Shown here piece by piece: positions 1 to 7,313 of a stretch of DNA of 64,000 nt (within the stretch, counting starts at the first letter, position 1; every line of letters begins with the position of its first letter). The translations under genes and the position numbers were made by a program. Source of the DNA: Ornithinimicrobium faecis (GTDB taxonomy: Bacteria > Actinomycetota > Actinomycetes > Actinomycetales > Dermatophilaceae); assembly GCF_023923225.1 (NCBI RefSeq), contig NZ_CP099489.1:806001-870000 (forward strand), read 5' to 3'. The notes below the pieces were generated by a model. The model was not told the DNA's origin, ran no database searches, and saw nothing but the letters and a program-made list of their open reading frames with translations.

Positions 1-121
1 CAGCCACCTCGGCGCGCAGGAAGTCGCCGAGCTCGCGCACGGTCTCGGTCGCCGGCGCGAGGGCGCGGGCCCAGGACGGGTGCACCAGATCGGCCAGGTT
101 GGTGGTGGGCGGACTGCTCAC
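1..121 (-). CDS. ung: Uracil-DNA glycosylase, N-terminal fragment
   Basis: Only the first 40 codons lie in the window; the gene runs off the left edge. The GTG at 119-121 opens a peptide whose pattern (LADLVxPxW, then AxAL-P, then a G-D-FLRAE-V-A stretch at residues 32-39) matches the N-terminus of actinobacterial family-1 uracil-DNA glycosylases, which remove uracil from DNA at the start of base excision repair. The catalytic water-activating motif and the HPSP loop would lie outside the window, so activity cannot be judged. No strong ribosome binding site precedes the GTG. Identification rests on N-terminal similarity recalled from the family only. Confidence 0.7.
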   Translation of the reverse strand, partial: MSSPPTTNLADLVHPSWARALAPATETVRELGDFLRAEVA

Positions 122-272
122 CGCAACAGGCTATGCGGAGTGGTCGGCTGAGTCCTGACGGCCCACCTCGGGTGCCTCGGCCCGTCGGAATGACAGAGTT
201 GTCATTCACGTCGTACAGTAGGGGCCGACGCGTCGGGTTCCGCCGACGCCCGCCGAGCACAGAAGGATCGCA

Positions 273-563
273 ATGGGAGCCGCACCGAAGATCGCCGGCG
301 CCGACGCACCCCAGGGGTTGACCGAGCGCGACCGCGAAATCATCGACTTTGAGCGCCAGTGGTGGAAGTATGCCGGCGCCAAGGAGCAGGCGATCAAGGA
401 TCTGTTCGACATGAGCGCCACGCGCTATTACCAGCTGCTCAACCAGCTGATCGACTCCCAAGAGGCTCTGGAGCACGACCCGATGCTGGTCAAGCGGCTG
501 CGCCGGATGCGCGCCCAGCGCCAGAAGTCGCGCTCGGCACGCCGACTCGGCGTCCAGATCTGA
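273..563 (+). CDS. DUF3263 domain protein
   Basis: Small 96-residue basic protein of the actinobacterial DUF3263 family. The conserved core is visible: LTERDREIIDFERQWWKYAGAKE at about residues 16-39, then an MSATRYYQLLNQL helix-turn-helix-like stretch, and an Arg/Lys-rich tail (RRMRAQRQKSRSARR). The ATG is preceded by AAGGA at a good distance. The family has no established function; the fold and basic tail suggest DNA binding, which is inference. It reads away from ung and stops just before the left boundary of the low-GC island. Confidence 0.8.
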   Translation: MGAAPKIAGADAPQGLTERDREIIDFERQWWKYAGAKEQAIKDLFDMSATRYYQLLNQLIDSQEALEHDPMLVKRLRRMRAQRQKSRSARRLGVQI

Positions 564-588
564 GCCTTCGCACCACACGCAGAAACCG

Positions 589-648
589 GCATGCGGAAAC
601 GGTCCTGCAGTTCCAACGGTATGCCGTACCTGTCAACCTGTTTGTGAG
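589..648 (-). repeat. Left inverted repeat of the secreted-protein/ABC island
   Basis: On the minus strand this segment contains AAACAGGTTGACAGGT, then about 20 divergent bases, then GCAGGACCGTTT.CGCA. The same two blocks at the same spacing occur on the plus strand at 4298-4356. The two copies face outward from the 3.6-kb low-GC segment between them. This is most simply explained as the end of an insertion sequence present in inverted copies, or its remnant. The remaining intergenic bases (564-826) show no convincing gene; a minus-strand reading ends in ...NPTEVEPA-stop, which I could not assign to a family. Confidence 0.5.
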
Positions 649-826
649 TCAGGCCGGTTCGACCTCGGTCGGGTTGGTCTCCATCCGGTCCAGCGGCAGT
701 TGCAGGTCCGCGGGCGATCCGAGCTCGATGCCTCCTCGGGGCCGACGCCGACGACGCGGCTGTCCGGCCACCGCTCACGCAGTGGCAAACCACGAGGATG
801 TTCCAACCCCCAGGGGTGGGCGTGCG

Positions 827-1462
827 TCAGATTCGACTGACCGTCCCGCCTTCGACCAGGTAGGCACGATCAGCCAACTCCGACACGTCCCCCTGAAGGT
901 GGCTCGTGAAGACGAGGGTCGAACCATCGGAGACTCGTTGTTGAAGCAGGGTCTTTACCTGAGATACGCCATCCCGGTCCAGAGCATTGAAGGGTTCGTC
1001 TAGGAGAAGGACATCTTGGCCTTCCATCATCGCCTGCGCCAGCGCCAACCGCTGCTTCATACCCTGGGAGTACTGGCGCACCGGCTGCCGCGAGAGGGGG
1101 TCCAAACCGAACTCGTGCATCCACCGTGAGATGTCTTCGTCACTGATCAAACCCCTGATCCGGGCAAGGTACCTCAGGTTATCGATGCCAGATCGGTGTT
1201 CCATCGCAGCAGGACCATCGATAACAACTCCGAATCCCAATGGCATCTCGCGCCCACTCGCAAGATGGGACTTTGCGACGATCACACGCCCTGAGGTGGG
1301 CTTCGCCAACAAACACATGAGACGCAGCAACAACGACTTACCAGAACCGTTGGCTCCGACCAGGGCCACAGCCTCCCCAGTGGGCACGGTCAAGTTCACA
1401 TCGGTGAGGAGGGGACGCTTTCTAATCTCGAGAGATACCTCGTGCAGCTCAATGATGTTCAT
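827..1462 (-). CDS. ABC transporter ATP-binding protein (secreted-peptide island)
   Basis: A compact 211-residue ABC ATPase. It has Walker A GANGSGKS at 36-43, signature YSQGM at 131-135, Walker B VLLLDEP at 151-157 and a switch histidine near 188 (TSH). Short stand-alone ATPases of this size serve bacteriocin or antibiotic exporters and self-protection systems. It is the last gene of a four-gene minus-strand run (secreted protein, two membrane proteins, ATPase), 22 bases after the larger membrane protein. It probably energises a transporter made with those two proteins. Base composition is visibly less GC-rich than the surrounding chromosome, in line with horizontal acquisition. Confidence 0.85.
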   Translation of the reverse strand: MNIIELHEVSLEIRKRPLLTDVNLTVPTGEAVALVGANGSGKSLLLRLMCLLAKPTSGRVIVAKSHLASGREMPLGFGVVIDGPAAMEHRSGIDNLRYLARIRGLISDEDISRWMHEFGLDPLSRQPVRQYSQGMKQRLALAQAMMEGQDVLLLDEPFNALDRDGVSQVKTLLQQRVSDGSTLVFTSHLQGDVSELADRAYLVEGGTVSRI

Positions 1463-1484
1463 GAAAATACTCTTCCAATCTCTG

Positions 1485-2819
1485 TCATGTGAGACTTCCC
1501 AGCCGTCTGCCCATCACAGTGAGCGCGACACAGGCGAGCAAGATAAGCCATACAACTTGTATGGCCGTGCTTCCCCACCCACCCAGCGTGACGGTTGTGC
1601 CGTGGCCCGCTGGCCACGCAGGATGCAGGGCGACCAGCGGTGTCGTAGCCGCCAGGCCCACCATTGCGATCAAGGCCGAGGGTGGACCGTGAGACCTCGA
1701 ACGCACGAACCAGCCCACGAGGCCGTACAGCAAAGATTGGACCGAGCCCAGCAGCACGAACTGAATAGAAGGCCAGACGATGGACGCGGTGAGTGTGAGG
1801 CCCGCTGCGTGCAGCCAGGACACTTGCGCCAGTACCACAACGGTCCACGCCAGAAACGTGATCATCCACAGTTGCGCGGCGTGTCTGCACAGGAGCCCTC
1901 CCCATCGGACCTCGCGAACACGCAGCACATGTGCCATACGCGGCAGCAGGCCCTCCAACTGAAAGACCAAGGTCGCTGCGGGTAGAACACTGATGACGAT
2001 CAAGATGAAGACTCTCGGGTTGAGAAGCGCATCCCCTCGAGCGACATCGTAGGTTGCGAGCAGCGCTGACTGCCCGTCAGACCCGACGACGCCACTGGTC
2101 GCCAACACCCCAAGTGCGGCGCACGTGACGGTCAGCAGTACTGCAGTTATGGCCCTGCGCCTATGTGCGGGACCGAGGATAGTGAGCAGGCCGGCGACGA
2201 AGGCAAGAGCGGGGATCGCCCAGAGAGACTCAGTCCAAAGTTCGTGGCGAAGGTAGCTGTACGGGCGCAGTAAGGGAAGGGATTCTGAGTTGATCGTCAA
2301 ACTCCCCAGGAGGATGGCCGGAGTCAACCACACTAATGTGCGTGCCAGCCATCTATTCCATATCCGTGTGGTCGATACAACAAGGGCGAGCGCGCTGATG
2401 GATACCAACTGAGCAGCGAGCGACCCGAGTACGATTCCCACGTGAGGGGAACGAGGCACCGCGGGCATTCCCACGACCTGCGACAAGAAGCCGAGCATCA
2501 CTGCTGCCCACAAGAGTATTGCCTGCGTGACAGCAGCCGGCCACATGGCCAGGGCCGCAGCTCTCCTACTGCCCGACCGAACGACGATGAGGGAGTTAGC
2601 ATGGTGTCCGCCGAGCAGGTAGCTGAGCGCACACACCAGCGGCACGATCAGCAGGATCGTCAGATGTCGCCCGTCGAGAACCTCCGCGAGGAGAACCCAG
2701 CCGTCGTTGTCACCCCCGACAGATCTGTGCTGCCGCACGGACCCGAACCCAGCAACCACTCCCGCGAGCGACCCCAACATTGCCAAGAACATCAGGGCAC
2801 GCCATGGTGACCGCCTCAT
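1485..2819 (-). CDS. Polytopic membrane protein, probable ABC permease
   Basis: 444-residue protein with roughly ten or more hydrophobic segments throughout and no recognised soluble domain. I place the start at the ATG at 2817-2819, which overlaps the stop of the upstream membrane gene as ATGA; longer in-frame starts would overlap that gene extensively. Translational coupling to the 270-residue membrane protein and the following ATPase argue that the three form one ABC complex. Similar arrangements (small secreted protein, integral membrane proteins, small ATPase) occur in lactococcin-972-type clusters, but I cannot confirm membership of that family from motifs. Codon and base composition are lower in GC than in the flanking genes. 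Confidence 0.7.
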   Translation of the reverse strand: MRRSPWRALMFLAMLGSLAGVVAGFGSVRQHRSVGGDNDGWVLLAEVLDGRHLTILLIVPLVCALSYLLGGHHANSLIVVRSGSRRAAALAMWPAAVTQAILLWAAVMLGFLSQVVGMPAVPRSPHVGIVLGSLAAQLVSISALALVVSTTRIWNRWLARTLVWLTPAILLGSLTINSESLPLLRPYSYLRHELWTESLWAIPALAFVAGLLTILGPAHRRRAITAVLLTVTCAALGVLATSGVVGSDGQSALLATYDVARGDALLNPRVFILIVISVLPAATLVFQLEGLLPRMAHVLRVREVRWGGLLCRHAAQLWMITFLAWTVVVLAQVSWLHAAGLTLTASIVWPSIQFVLLGSVQSLLYGLVGWFVRSRSHGPPSALIAMVGLAATTPLVALHPAWPAGHGTTVTLGGWGSTAIQVVWLILLACVALTVMGRRLGSLT

Positions 2820-3628
2820 CGCAGGAGGGGAGACCGCGAGAGTTGACTCACACCCCATGCGCCGATGCCTACGACGAGGGCGACGACGATCGTCAACGGC
2901 CAGAGGAAATATCCCCAAGGCTGCGGACCCCAGAGCGGCGGGAAGACCACCATGGCAAGAACGACGTGCCATGGTGGGATCGCCCCACCCAGGAACGACC
3001 CCGCGAAGTAGAGCAGAACGGGTGCCGCGAGCGCCACAAACATATTGCTCACCACAAGCGAGATAACACAGGCGAGTGCTGTGAGTAGCGCCGCCCATGT
3101 CCCCTGCCATGCGCCGTGACCCAGCCCCCAGAGCAGGGGGTGAATGCCAGCCAAGGGTCCGAATTGCCCGTCAGCGCGCAGGATCTCCGCGTCGGACACC
3201 CCGAGCGCGTAGCCCGAACGAATTTCGATAATATCCAGCGCGGGGATCACATAGAAGCCGCCCACAAAGACCAACATGTGAGTCACGGCAACAAACAAAC
3301 CGGAGTACAGGGATACGCGGGCGATTGTCCTGACGACGAACCGGCGAATATTCGTTCTGGCGTGAACGCTGATCAGCAGCCGGTTCTGGACTAAGCCGAC
3401 CCACATGAACGCGCCCGGGATCAACGCCAAGATCGGAAATATTAGTGTTAGAAGACCCCCGGACCCCATCGCGCCAGCACCGAGGTCTGCCCTGCTCCCA
3501 ATGACTGATCCGCGGACCGTTATGGTGTAGACGACGAGGACTGCCGATGCAAGGACAAGCGCTGCTACAGCATGGACTGGGAGTGTGCCGATACCTTTCG
3601 GCCCGCTCGACGAAGTTAACTTCCGCAC
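2816..3628 (-). CDS. Membrane protein of the secreted-peptide/ABC island
   Basis: 270-residue membrane protein with a GTG start at 3626-3628, one base after the stop codon of the secreted-protein gene, so the two are almost certainly translated from one mRNA. About six hydrophobic segments can be seen (near residues 17-37, 57-80, 105-130, 180-215, 218-235 and 240-258). A short periplasmic-looking region lies between the third and fourth. It lacks ATPase or peptidase motifs. Likely a permease subunit or an immunity-type membrane protein for the secreted product; which of the two cannot be told from sequence. Confidence 0.7.
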   Translation of the reverse strand: MRKLTSSSGPKGIGTLPVHAVAALVLASAVLVVYTITVRGSVIGSRADLGAGAMGSGGLLTLIFPILALIPGAFMWVGLVQNRLLISVHARTNIRRFVVRTIARVSLYSGLFVAVTHMLVFVGGFYVIPALDIIEIRSGYALGVSDAEILRADGQFGPLAGIHPLLWGLGHGAWQGTWAALLTALACVISLVVSNMFVALAAPVLLYFAGSFLGGAIPPWHVVLAMVVFPPLWGPQPWGYFLWPLTIVVALVVGIGAWGVSQLSRSPLLR

Positions 3629-3629
3629 C

Positions 3630-4028
3630 CTAGTTGCTGCGCCAATAGCCCTTCACAGTCGTTTGGTATGTTGTCCAGAATGAGCTGCGTACCTGCATTC
3701 GCACGCCAGCCCCAGAAGTGAAAGCCGAATCTGCTTCGAGGTAGAACGATTCTCCCGCATTGACGCCGTCCCACCAGTCTCCGACCGTCCCATTGGAGTT
3801 TCGGTACATACGGACGGACTTGTCGGGGTTGTTTGGGTAATTGTGGGACATGTACCCGTACCCGTCAGCACCAGTGGTCGCCTTCGTCTGCGTCGCCGTC
3901 GAACTGATCGCGTGACTAGACCCGACCACCATATCGTAGTTGACGTTCGATGTGCCCGCGAGAGCGGTGACGGCGGACAGCAGTACCGCCCAGACGGTCA
4001 CTACAGCGATGGTTACTGACTTTTTCAT
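3630..4028 (-). CDS. Small secreted protein, bacteriocin-like by context
   Basis: 132-residue protein with a textbook Sec signal peptide: MKKS, a hydrophobic core to about residue 22, and an ALA-G cleavage site near 25. A predicted mature part of about 107 residues follows. It is rich in Ser, Thr, Tyr, Trp and Gly and contains no Cys. It carries a YGYM-HNYPNN segment, a GDWWDG motif near residue 85 and a Trp-containing C-terminus. The ATG is preceded by AAGGAGG. The position ahead of two membrane proteins and an ABC ATPase resembles lactococcin-972-like bacteriocin clusters. The mature sequence does not show that family's usual pattern clearly, so it may be a different family. Confidence 0.7.
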   Translation of the reverse strand: MKKSVTIAVVTVWAVLLSAVTALAGTSNVNYDMVVGSSHAISSTATQTKATTGADGYGYMSHNYPNNPDKSVRMYRNSNGTVGDWWDGVNAGESFYLEADSAFTSGAGVRMQVRSSFWTTYQTTVKGYWRSN

Positions 4029-4149
4029 GATTCCTCCTTGAATCAATGTTGAGATGCACCGTACCCCCCCCAAGGAGCGGCCTGCAAGGCCTCGACGAGC
4101 CCACTGATGGCTGCTCGCGAATCGCGCCAGAGCAGCAAGTTCAGGGGGC

Positions 4150-4314
4150 ACGTGGGTCCAGGTGCACCAGGACCGTCAGGCCACCCTCGACGCGCTGGCC
4201 CGGGAGCACCCCGACCGGTACCGCAAGCCGATCAACCTCAAAGCGCCCTACGCCCACGTCACCCTGAACGCCCCCAAGAACGAAAAGAACGAGGACCGAC
4301 TCAAAACAGGTTGA
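4150..4314 (+). pseudogene. Transposase C-terminal remnant (IS3-like, tentative)
   Basis: An open stretch ends at the TGA at 4312-4314 and encodes TWVQVHQDRQATLDAL, then EHPDRYRKPINL, then VTLNAP. This resembles the C-terminal tail of IS3-type integrase-core transposases (RQATLxAxxxxHPxRF...P...V.-N-P). No start and no catalytic DDE domain remain, so it is a fragment. Its stop codon lies inside the right inverted repeat of the island, as expected for a transposase gene ending at an element's terminus. The family assignment is from memory and is uncertain. Confidence 0.4.
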
Positions 4315-4356
4315 CAGGTTCCGTATGCGACAACTTCCGCAGGACCGTTTTCGCAG
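4298..4356 (+). repeat. Right inverted repeat of the secreted-protein/ABC island
   Basis: This is the counterpart of the minus-strand repeat at 589-648: the AAACAGGTTGACAGGT block is identical (16/16), and the GCAGGACCGTTT.CGCA block matches with one difference at equal spacing. It overlaps the end of the transposase-like remnant. Together the two copies bracket the low-GC cluster and suggest how it was acquired. Confidence 0.5.
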
Positions 4357-4376
4357 CGCGACGACACGGCGGACGT

Positions 4377-4413
4377 CAACAGGCCTGGGAGTCAGTGACT
4401 CCCAGGCCTGTTG
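4377..4413. terminator. 37-bp perfect palindrome, probable bidirectional terminator
   Basis: Two 18-base arms, perfectly complementary, meet around a single central G at 4395. The arm reads CAACAGGCCTGGGAGTCA. In RNA this forms a very stable hairpin with a minimal loop. It lies downstream of the minus-strand DUF4097 gene and its small companion, and just beyond the right repeat of the island. It has no U-tract, as is common for actinobacterial terminators. A role as a protein-binding site is an alternative. Confidence 0.55.
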
Positions 4414-4458
4414 CTTGCGCGGTGCGGTGGTGGGCGGGCCGCCCGTCCCAAGAAGTGG

Positions 4459-4590
4459 TCAGCGGCGGCGGGTGGTGCTGCGGGAGCCGTTAGCCTCGGT
4501 GCTGAGGGCGAGACGGTTCTCGACCTCCAGCGTGCGGCTGCGCTCGGCGTGGATGTCGCGGGCGACATCGAGATCGATCGGGAAGCACAT
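4459..4590 (-). CDS. Small conserved-looking protein downstream of DUF4097
   Basis: A 43-codon ORF (starting MCFPIDLDVARDIHAERSRT and ending in a basic STTRRR tail) begins at the ATG at 4588-4590 and ends at the TGA at 4459-4461. It has a strong AGGAGG ribosome binding site, 15 bases after the stop of the DUF4097 gene on the same strand. The middle is a charged amphipathic helix. I do not recognise a family. The good ribosome binding site and tight spacing support translation as the third gene of the RHH-DUF4097 operon; the 37-bp palindrome closes the unit. Confidence 0.55.
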   Translation of the reverse strand: MCFPIDLDVARDIHAERSRTLEVENRLALSTEANGSRSTTRRR

Positions 4591-4605
4591 GGCAGGTCCC
4601 TCCTC

Positions 4606-5613
4606 TCAGAACGTTCGGGTCGGGTCGGTGTGCACGGCAGTGGTGGGGTCGCCGTTGGTCGGCTCGCCCGCGGTGTGCTGCGCGGCGGTGGGGTGCGACG
4701 TAGTCGGCTCGTCGGTGGCGGAGTGAGCGGTGGTCGGCTCGCCCGCGGCGGGCTGCGTTGCGGTCGGCCCGGTCGGGTGCTCCTCGCGCAGGTGGCCGAC
4801 GTTGATGTCTCCGGAGACCGCGCGCAGTCGCAGCTCGACGAACGGGGCGCCCTCGGCCGGCTGCCCGAGGGGGGCGAGTTGGGAGTGGACGCTGCCGGAC
4901 ATGGTGTGGATGTCGGTCCAGGCGGGCAGCCCGGCGCTCACGCCGACCGTGATGTCGCCCGAGGCGGTGCGGGCGTCCACCCGGCCACCGGAGAGCCGGT
5001 CGATCTGCACGTCACCGCTGGCGGTGGTGATCCCGGCACCGTTGCCGGACATGTCGATGCGGACGTCGCCGGAGCCGCTCTTGGCGCTGACCTGACCGTC
5101 GACGCGGCCCAGGGTTGTGGCACCGCTGCCCGTGAGGGAGTTGACGTCACCGGACACGGCGCCGAGCCGGAGGTCGCCGGAGCCGCTGCGCAGTGAGGCG
5201 TCGCCGGCCACTGCCCCGACCAGCAGGTCGCCGGAGCCGCAGGTGACCTCCAGGGTGCCGACATCTTCCAGCTCGTTGTCACCGGAGCCGGAGCGCAGGG
5301 CGCAGGCGCCGAGCGGACCGGTCGCGACCAGGTCGGCGGAGCCGAGCTTGGTGCTCAGGGTGCTGCCGGTGGGGGTGCTGATCCGCACGGAGAGTTGGCT
5401 GCTGCCAAAAGAAAAGCTGAAGCCGCTGCGAGCGCGGGGGCCGATGACCGCGACCGTGTTGCCCTGCTGCTCGACGGTGGTCTCCTCGGCGCCCTTGCCG
5501 GTGACGGTCACCAGCGTGCGGCCGTTGGTCTCGCCGGCCATGATCTCGACGTGGCCGGAACCGATCTCGATGGACAGGTCGGGCGGGTTGGGGGTCTCAA
5601 AGGTGTGGTCCAT
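4606..5613 (-). CDS. DUF4097 family beta-strand repeat protein
   Basis: 335-residue protein with the hallmark of DUF4097/adhesin-like beta-helix proteins: repeated SGSGD, ASGD and VSGD turns about every 20 residues from 108 to 270, each separated by short beta strands (SGSGDLLVGAV, SGDVNSLTGSG and so on). There is no signal peptide, so a cytoplasmic location is likely. The C-terminal 60 residues are a low-complexity Thr/Pro/Ala/His tail with near-repeats of GEPTT and DEPTT. It lies 71 bases downstream of the RHH regulator gene and probably shares its promoter at 6268-6296. The family has no firmly assigned biochemical role. Confidence 0.8.
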   Translation of the reverse strand: MDHTFETPNPPDLSIEIGSGHVEIMAGETNGRTLVTVTGKGAEETTVEQQGNTVAVIGPRARSGFSFSFGSSQLSVRISTPTGSTLSTKLGSADLVATGPLGACALRSGSGDNELEDVGTLEVTCGSGDLLVGAVAGDASLRSGSGDLRLGAVSGDVNSLTGSGATTLGRVDGQVSAKSGSGDVRIDMSGNGAGITTASGDVQIDRLSGGRVDARTASGDITVGVSAGLPAWTDIHTMSGSVHSQLAPLGQPAEGAPFVELRLRAVSGDINVGHLREEHPTGPTATQPAAGEPTTAHSATDEPTTSHPTAAQHTAGEPTNGDPTTAVHTDPTRTF

Positions 5614-5684
5614 GGTGTGTCCTCAAGGCTGTGGGCGGTGGGTGGTGCCGGGTGGGCGGGGGTGCGGGCGCTGGCGCCAGCCGG

Positions 5685-6260
5685 TCAGGACCAGCCGGTC
5701 ATCCGGCGTCCGGGGCTGCCGGGTGACCGTGGGGCCCCGGGTGCCCGCGGTGCCCCGGGGGGCGTGGGCGGGCTGGGCGGATAGTCGAAGCGGACTCCGT
5801 GACTGCGCAGGTTGATCCGCAGCCCGCCGGTGGTGGCATCGCGGACGGCGTCCACGAGCCAGCTGTTCAGGGACTGGCCGACCTCGGCGGCCAGTTCCTC
5901 AGCTCGGACCTTCAGGCCCTCGGGCAGGCGCAGGGTGATCCTGATCTGGTCGCCGCTCTCATCGATCGGCTCGCGGTCAGCGTCCTGCGGATAGGTGTCC
6001 TCGGGGCCGTCGGGGGAGCCCACGCCGTCGAGGACGAACTCGACCGCCCGGCCCCGCAGGCGGGTCTCGACACTCCCGGAGGGGAGCTCGGTCGTGATCT
6101 CGGCGGCGGCATCCGTGAGGGCCTCGAGCAGGACCAGGCGGATGGCGGGGTCAACCGCCGACAGGACGCGCTGGGCCGCTGCGGTGATCTCGGGTCCGCC
6201 CAGCTCGGTGGCCGCGGCCACCTCGGAACGGAGCCGTTCGACGTAGGTAGTAAGTTCCAT
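5685..6260 (-). CDS. RHH/HicB-like transcriptional regulator
   Basis: 191-residue protein. Residues 1-85 are helical, without a recognised domain. Residues about 105-145 (IRITLRLPEGLKVRAEELAAEVGQSLNSWLVDAVRDA) form a ribbon-helix-helix DNA-binding domain of the HicB/Arc type. A Pro/Gly/Arg-rich tail follows. Such proteins are paired with DUF4097 genes in actinobacteria. No HicA-type toxin gene is adjacent, so this is more likely a regulator than an antitoxin. A large symmetric operator (6273-6311) lies over its own promoter, which predicts autoregulation. The predicted start site falls next to the ATG, so the mRNA would be leaderless. Confidence 0.75.
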   Translation of the reverse strand: MELTTYVERLRSEVAAATELGGPEITAAAQRVLSAVDPAIRLVLLEALTDAAAEITTELPSGSVETRLRGRAVEFVLDGVGSPDGPEDTYPQDADREPIDESGDQIRITLRLPEGLKVRAEELAAEVGQSLNSWLVDAVRDATTGGLRINLRSHGVRFDYPPSPPTPPGAPRAPGAPRSPGSPGRRMTGWS

Positions 6261-6267
6261 GACGCCA

Positions 6268-6296
6268 ACTATGACACCACGATGGTGTCATGTCAA
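6268..6296 (-). promoter_or_regulatory. Sigma-70-type promoter of the RHH-DUF4097 unit
   Basis: On the minus strand a perfect -35 hexamer TTGACA (plus-strand 6291-6296) is followed by 17 bases and CATAGT (6268-6273) as -10. The predicted start of transcription is around 6261, one base from the ATG at 6258-6260, so the transcript would be leaderless. The promoter is embedded in the operator at 6273-6311. Confidence 0.65.
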
Positions 6297-6311
6297 CACC
6301 ATCGTGGTGTC
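6273..6311. promoter_or_regulatory. Operator for the RHH regulator
   Basis: Two 16-base arms, GACACCACGATGGTGT (6273-6288) and its exact reverse complement (6296-6311), are separated by 7 bases. Each arm is itself nearly palindromic (ACACCA-N3-TGGTGT), giving four half-sites. Repeated half-sites are typical for ribbon-helix-helix repressors binding as dimers of dimers. It covers the -35 to -10 region of the regulator's promoter. Confidence 0.65.
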
Positions 6312-6442
6312 GAATGTGACGACGGGTTGCGTCACTCGTGGTGCACCTGGTGCCGGAATGCCTGTGAGCAGGGTGAACTCACGGTGTGCAGTGCCGCACA
6401 ACTCCTTGGGTGGGAAGGTAAGAGTCGCCTAAGGTGAAGGTC

Positions 6443-7309
6443 ATGTCTGTGCCGCCGTTCCAGGAGATTGCGCCTGGGACTTTCGTCCGTCGGCACACAG
6501 AGCTCGACCTCAACTGCGGCCTCGTGGTGGGGTCGGAGCGAGTCCTGGTCATCGACACCCGCAGCACCACCTCACGGGGGCAGGGGCTGGCAGCGGCCGT
6601 GCGCGAGGTCAGTCCGTTGGAGCAGGTCGTGGTCAACACGCACGCCCACTATGACCACTGCTTCGGCAACGCGGCCTTCCGGGACTCACAGATCTATGCC
6701 CACGTCGGCGCGGCCGACAGCCTGCAGCGCACCGCCGAGCACCAGCGCAGCCAGGTCGTGGAGCACCTGCGGCGCACCGGGCGTGAGGACCTGGCCCAGA
6801 CCTATCTCGACACCGAGGTGGTGCTGCCCTTCTATCTGGTCGAGGCCGAGACGACCGCGATCGACCTCGGCGACCGCACGGCATACCTGCTGTTCGGTGG
6901 GCGGGGGCACACCGACCATGACCTGGTCGTCGCCGTCCCCGACGTGTCGACCGTCTTTTGGGCCGACCTGGTGGAGCAGGGCGCGGACCCCGCGATGGAC
7001 GACTCGTTCCCCCTGGAGTGGGGCCCGACCCTGACCAGGCTGCAGCAGCACCCGCACGTCAAGGGCGCCCAACTGCACGTCCCGGGACACGGAGAGGTCG
7101 TGGAGCCTCAGTTCGTGGAGGAGCAGCGCGAGCGGCTCTCGACCCTGGCGGCAGAGCTCTCCAGCGCGCTCATCGCTGGCATCCAGGACGTCGATGGCCT
7201 GGTCGCCAAGACGCGTGGCCTGGGTCTGCAGGACAGCACCCTGCGCGATGCGGCCGTGCGCGCACTGGAGACCCGCTCTGGCGCGACCGAGGTCAACGCA
7301 GCACGATAG
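6443..7309 (+). CDS. MBL-fold metallo-hydrolase
   Basis: 288-residue metallo-beta-lactamase-fold hydrolase. The zinc motif HAHYDH lies near residues 66-71, followed by a second metal-ligand region GRGHTDHDLVV and an Asp near FWADLVEQG, and an HVPGHGEVV motif near 210. Of two possible starts I prefer the ATG at 6443 over the GTG at 6434, because GTGAAGG precedes it. The substrate cannot be deduced; the family includes glyoxalase II-like thioesterases, lactonases and phosphodiesterases. The acyl-CoA synthetase gene begins 4 bases after its stop, so the two are probably co-transcribed, perhaps in acyl-CoA or thioester metabolism (inference). Confidence 0.8.
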   Translation: MSVPPFQEIAPGTFVRRHTELDLNCGLVVGSERVLVIDTRSTTSRGQGLAAAVREVSPLEQVVVNTHAHYDHCFGNAAFRDSQIYAHVGAADSLQRTAEHQRSQVVEHLRRTGREDLAQTYLDTEVVLPFYLVEAETTAIDLGDRTAYLLFGGRGHTDHDLVVAVPDVSTVFWADLVEQGADPAMDDSFPLEWGPTLTRLQQHPHVKGAQLHVPGHGEVVEPQFVEEQRERLSTLAAELSSALIAGIQDVDGLVAKTRGLGLQDSTLRDAAVRALETRSGATEVNAAR

Positions 7310-7313
7310 GGGC

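Noticed and set aside
428..793. Minus-strand ORF of 121 codons left of the ABC ATPase gene
   Set aside because: Overlaps the DUF3263 gene and the left inverted repeat, has no ribosome binding site, and its arginine-rich product matches nothing I know.
3630..4028. Firm assignment as lactococcin 972
   Set aside because: The operon layout fits, but the mature sequence lacks a clear lactococcin-972 pattern, so only a bacteriocin-like call by context is made.
5685..6260. HicAB toxin-antitoxin system
   Set aside because: The RHH domain is HicB-like, but no HicA or other small toxin gene is adjacent on either side.
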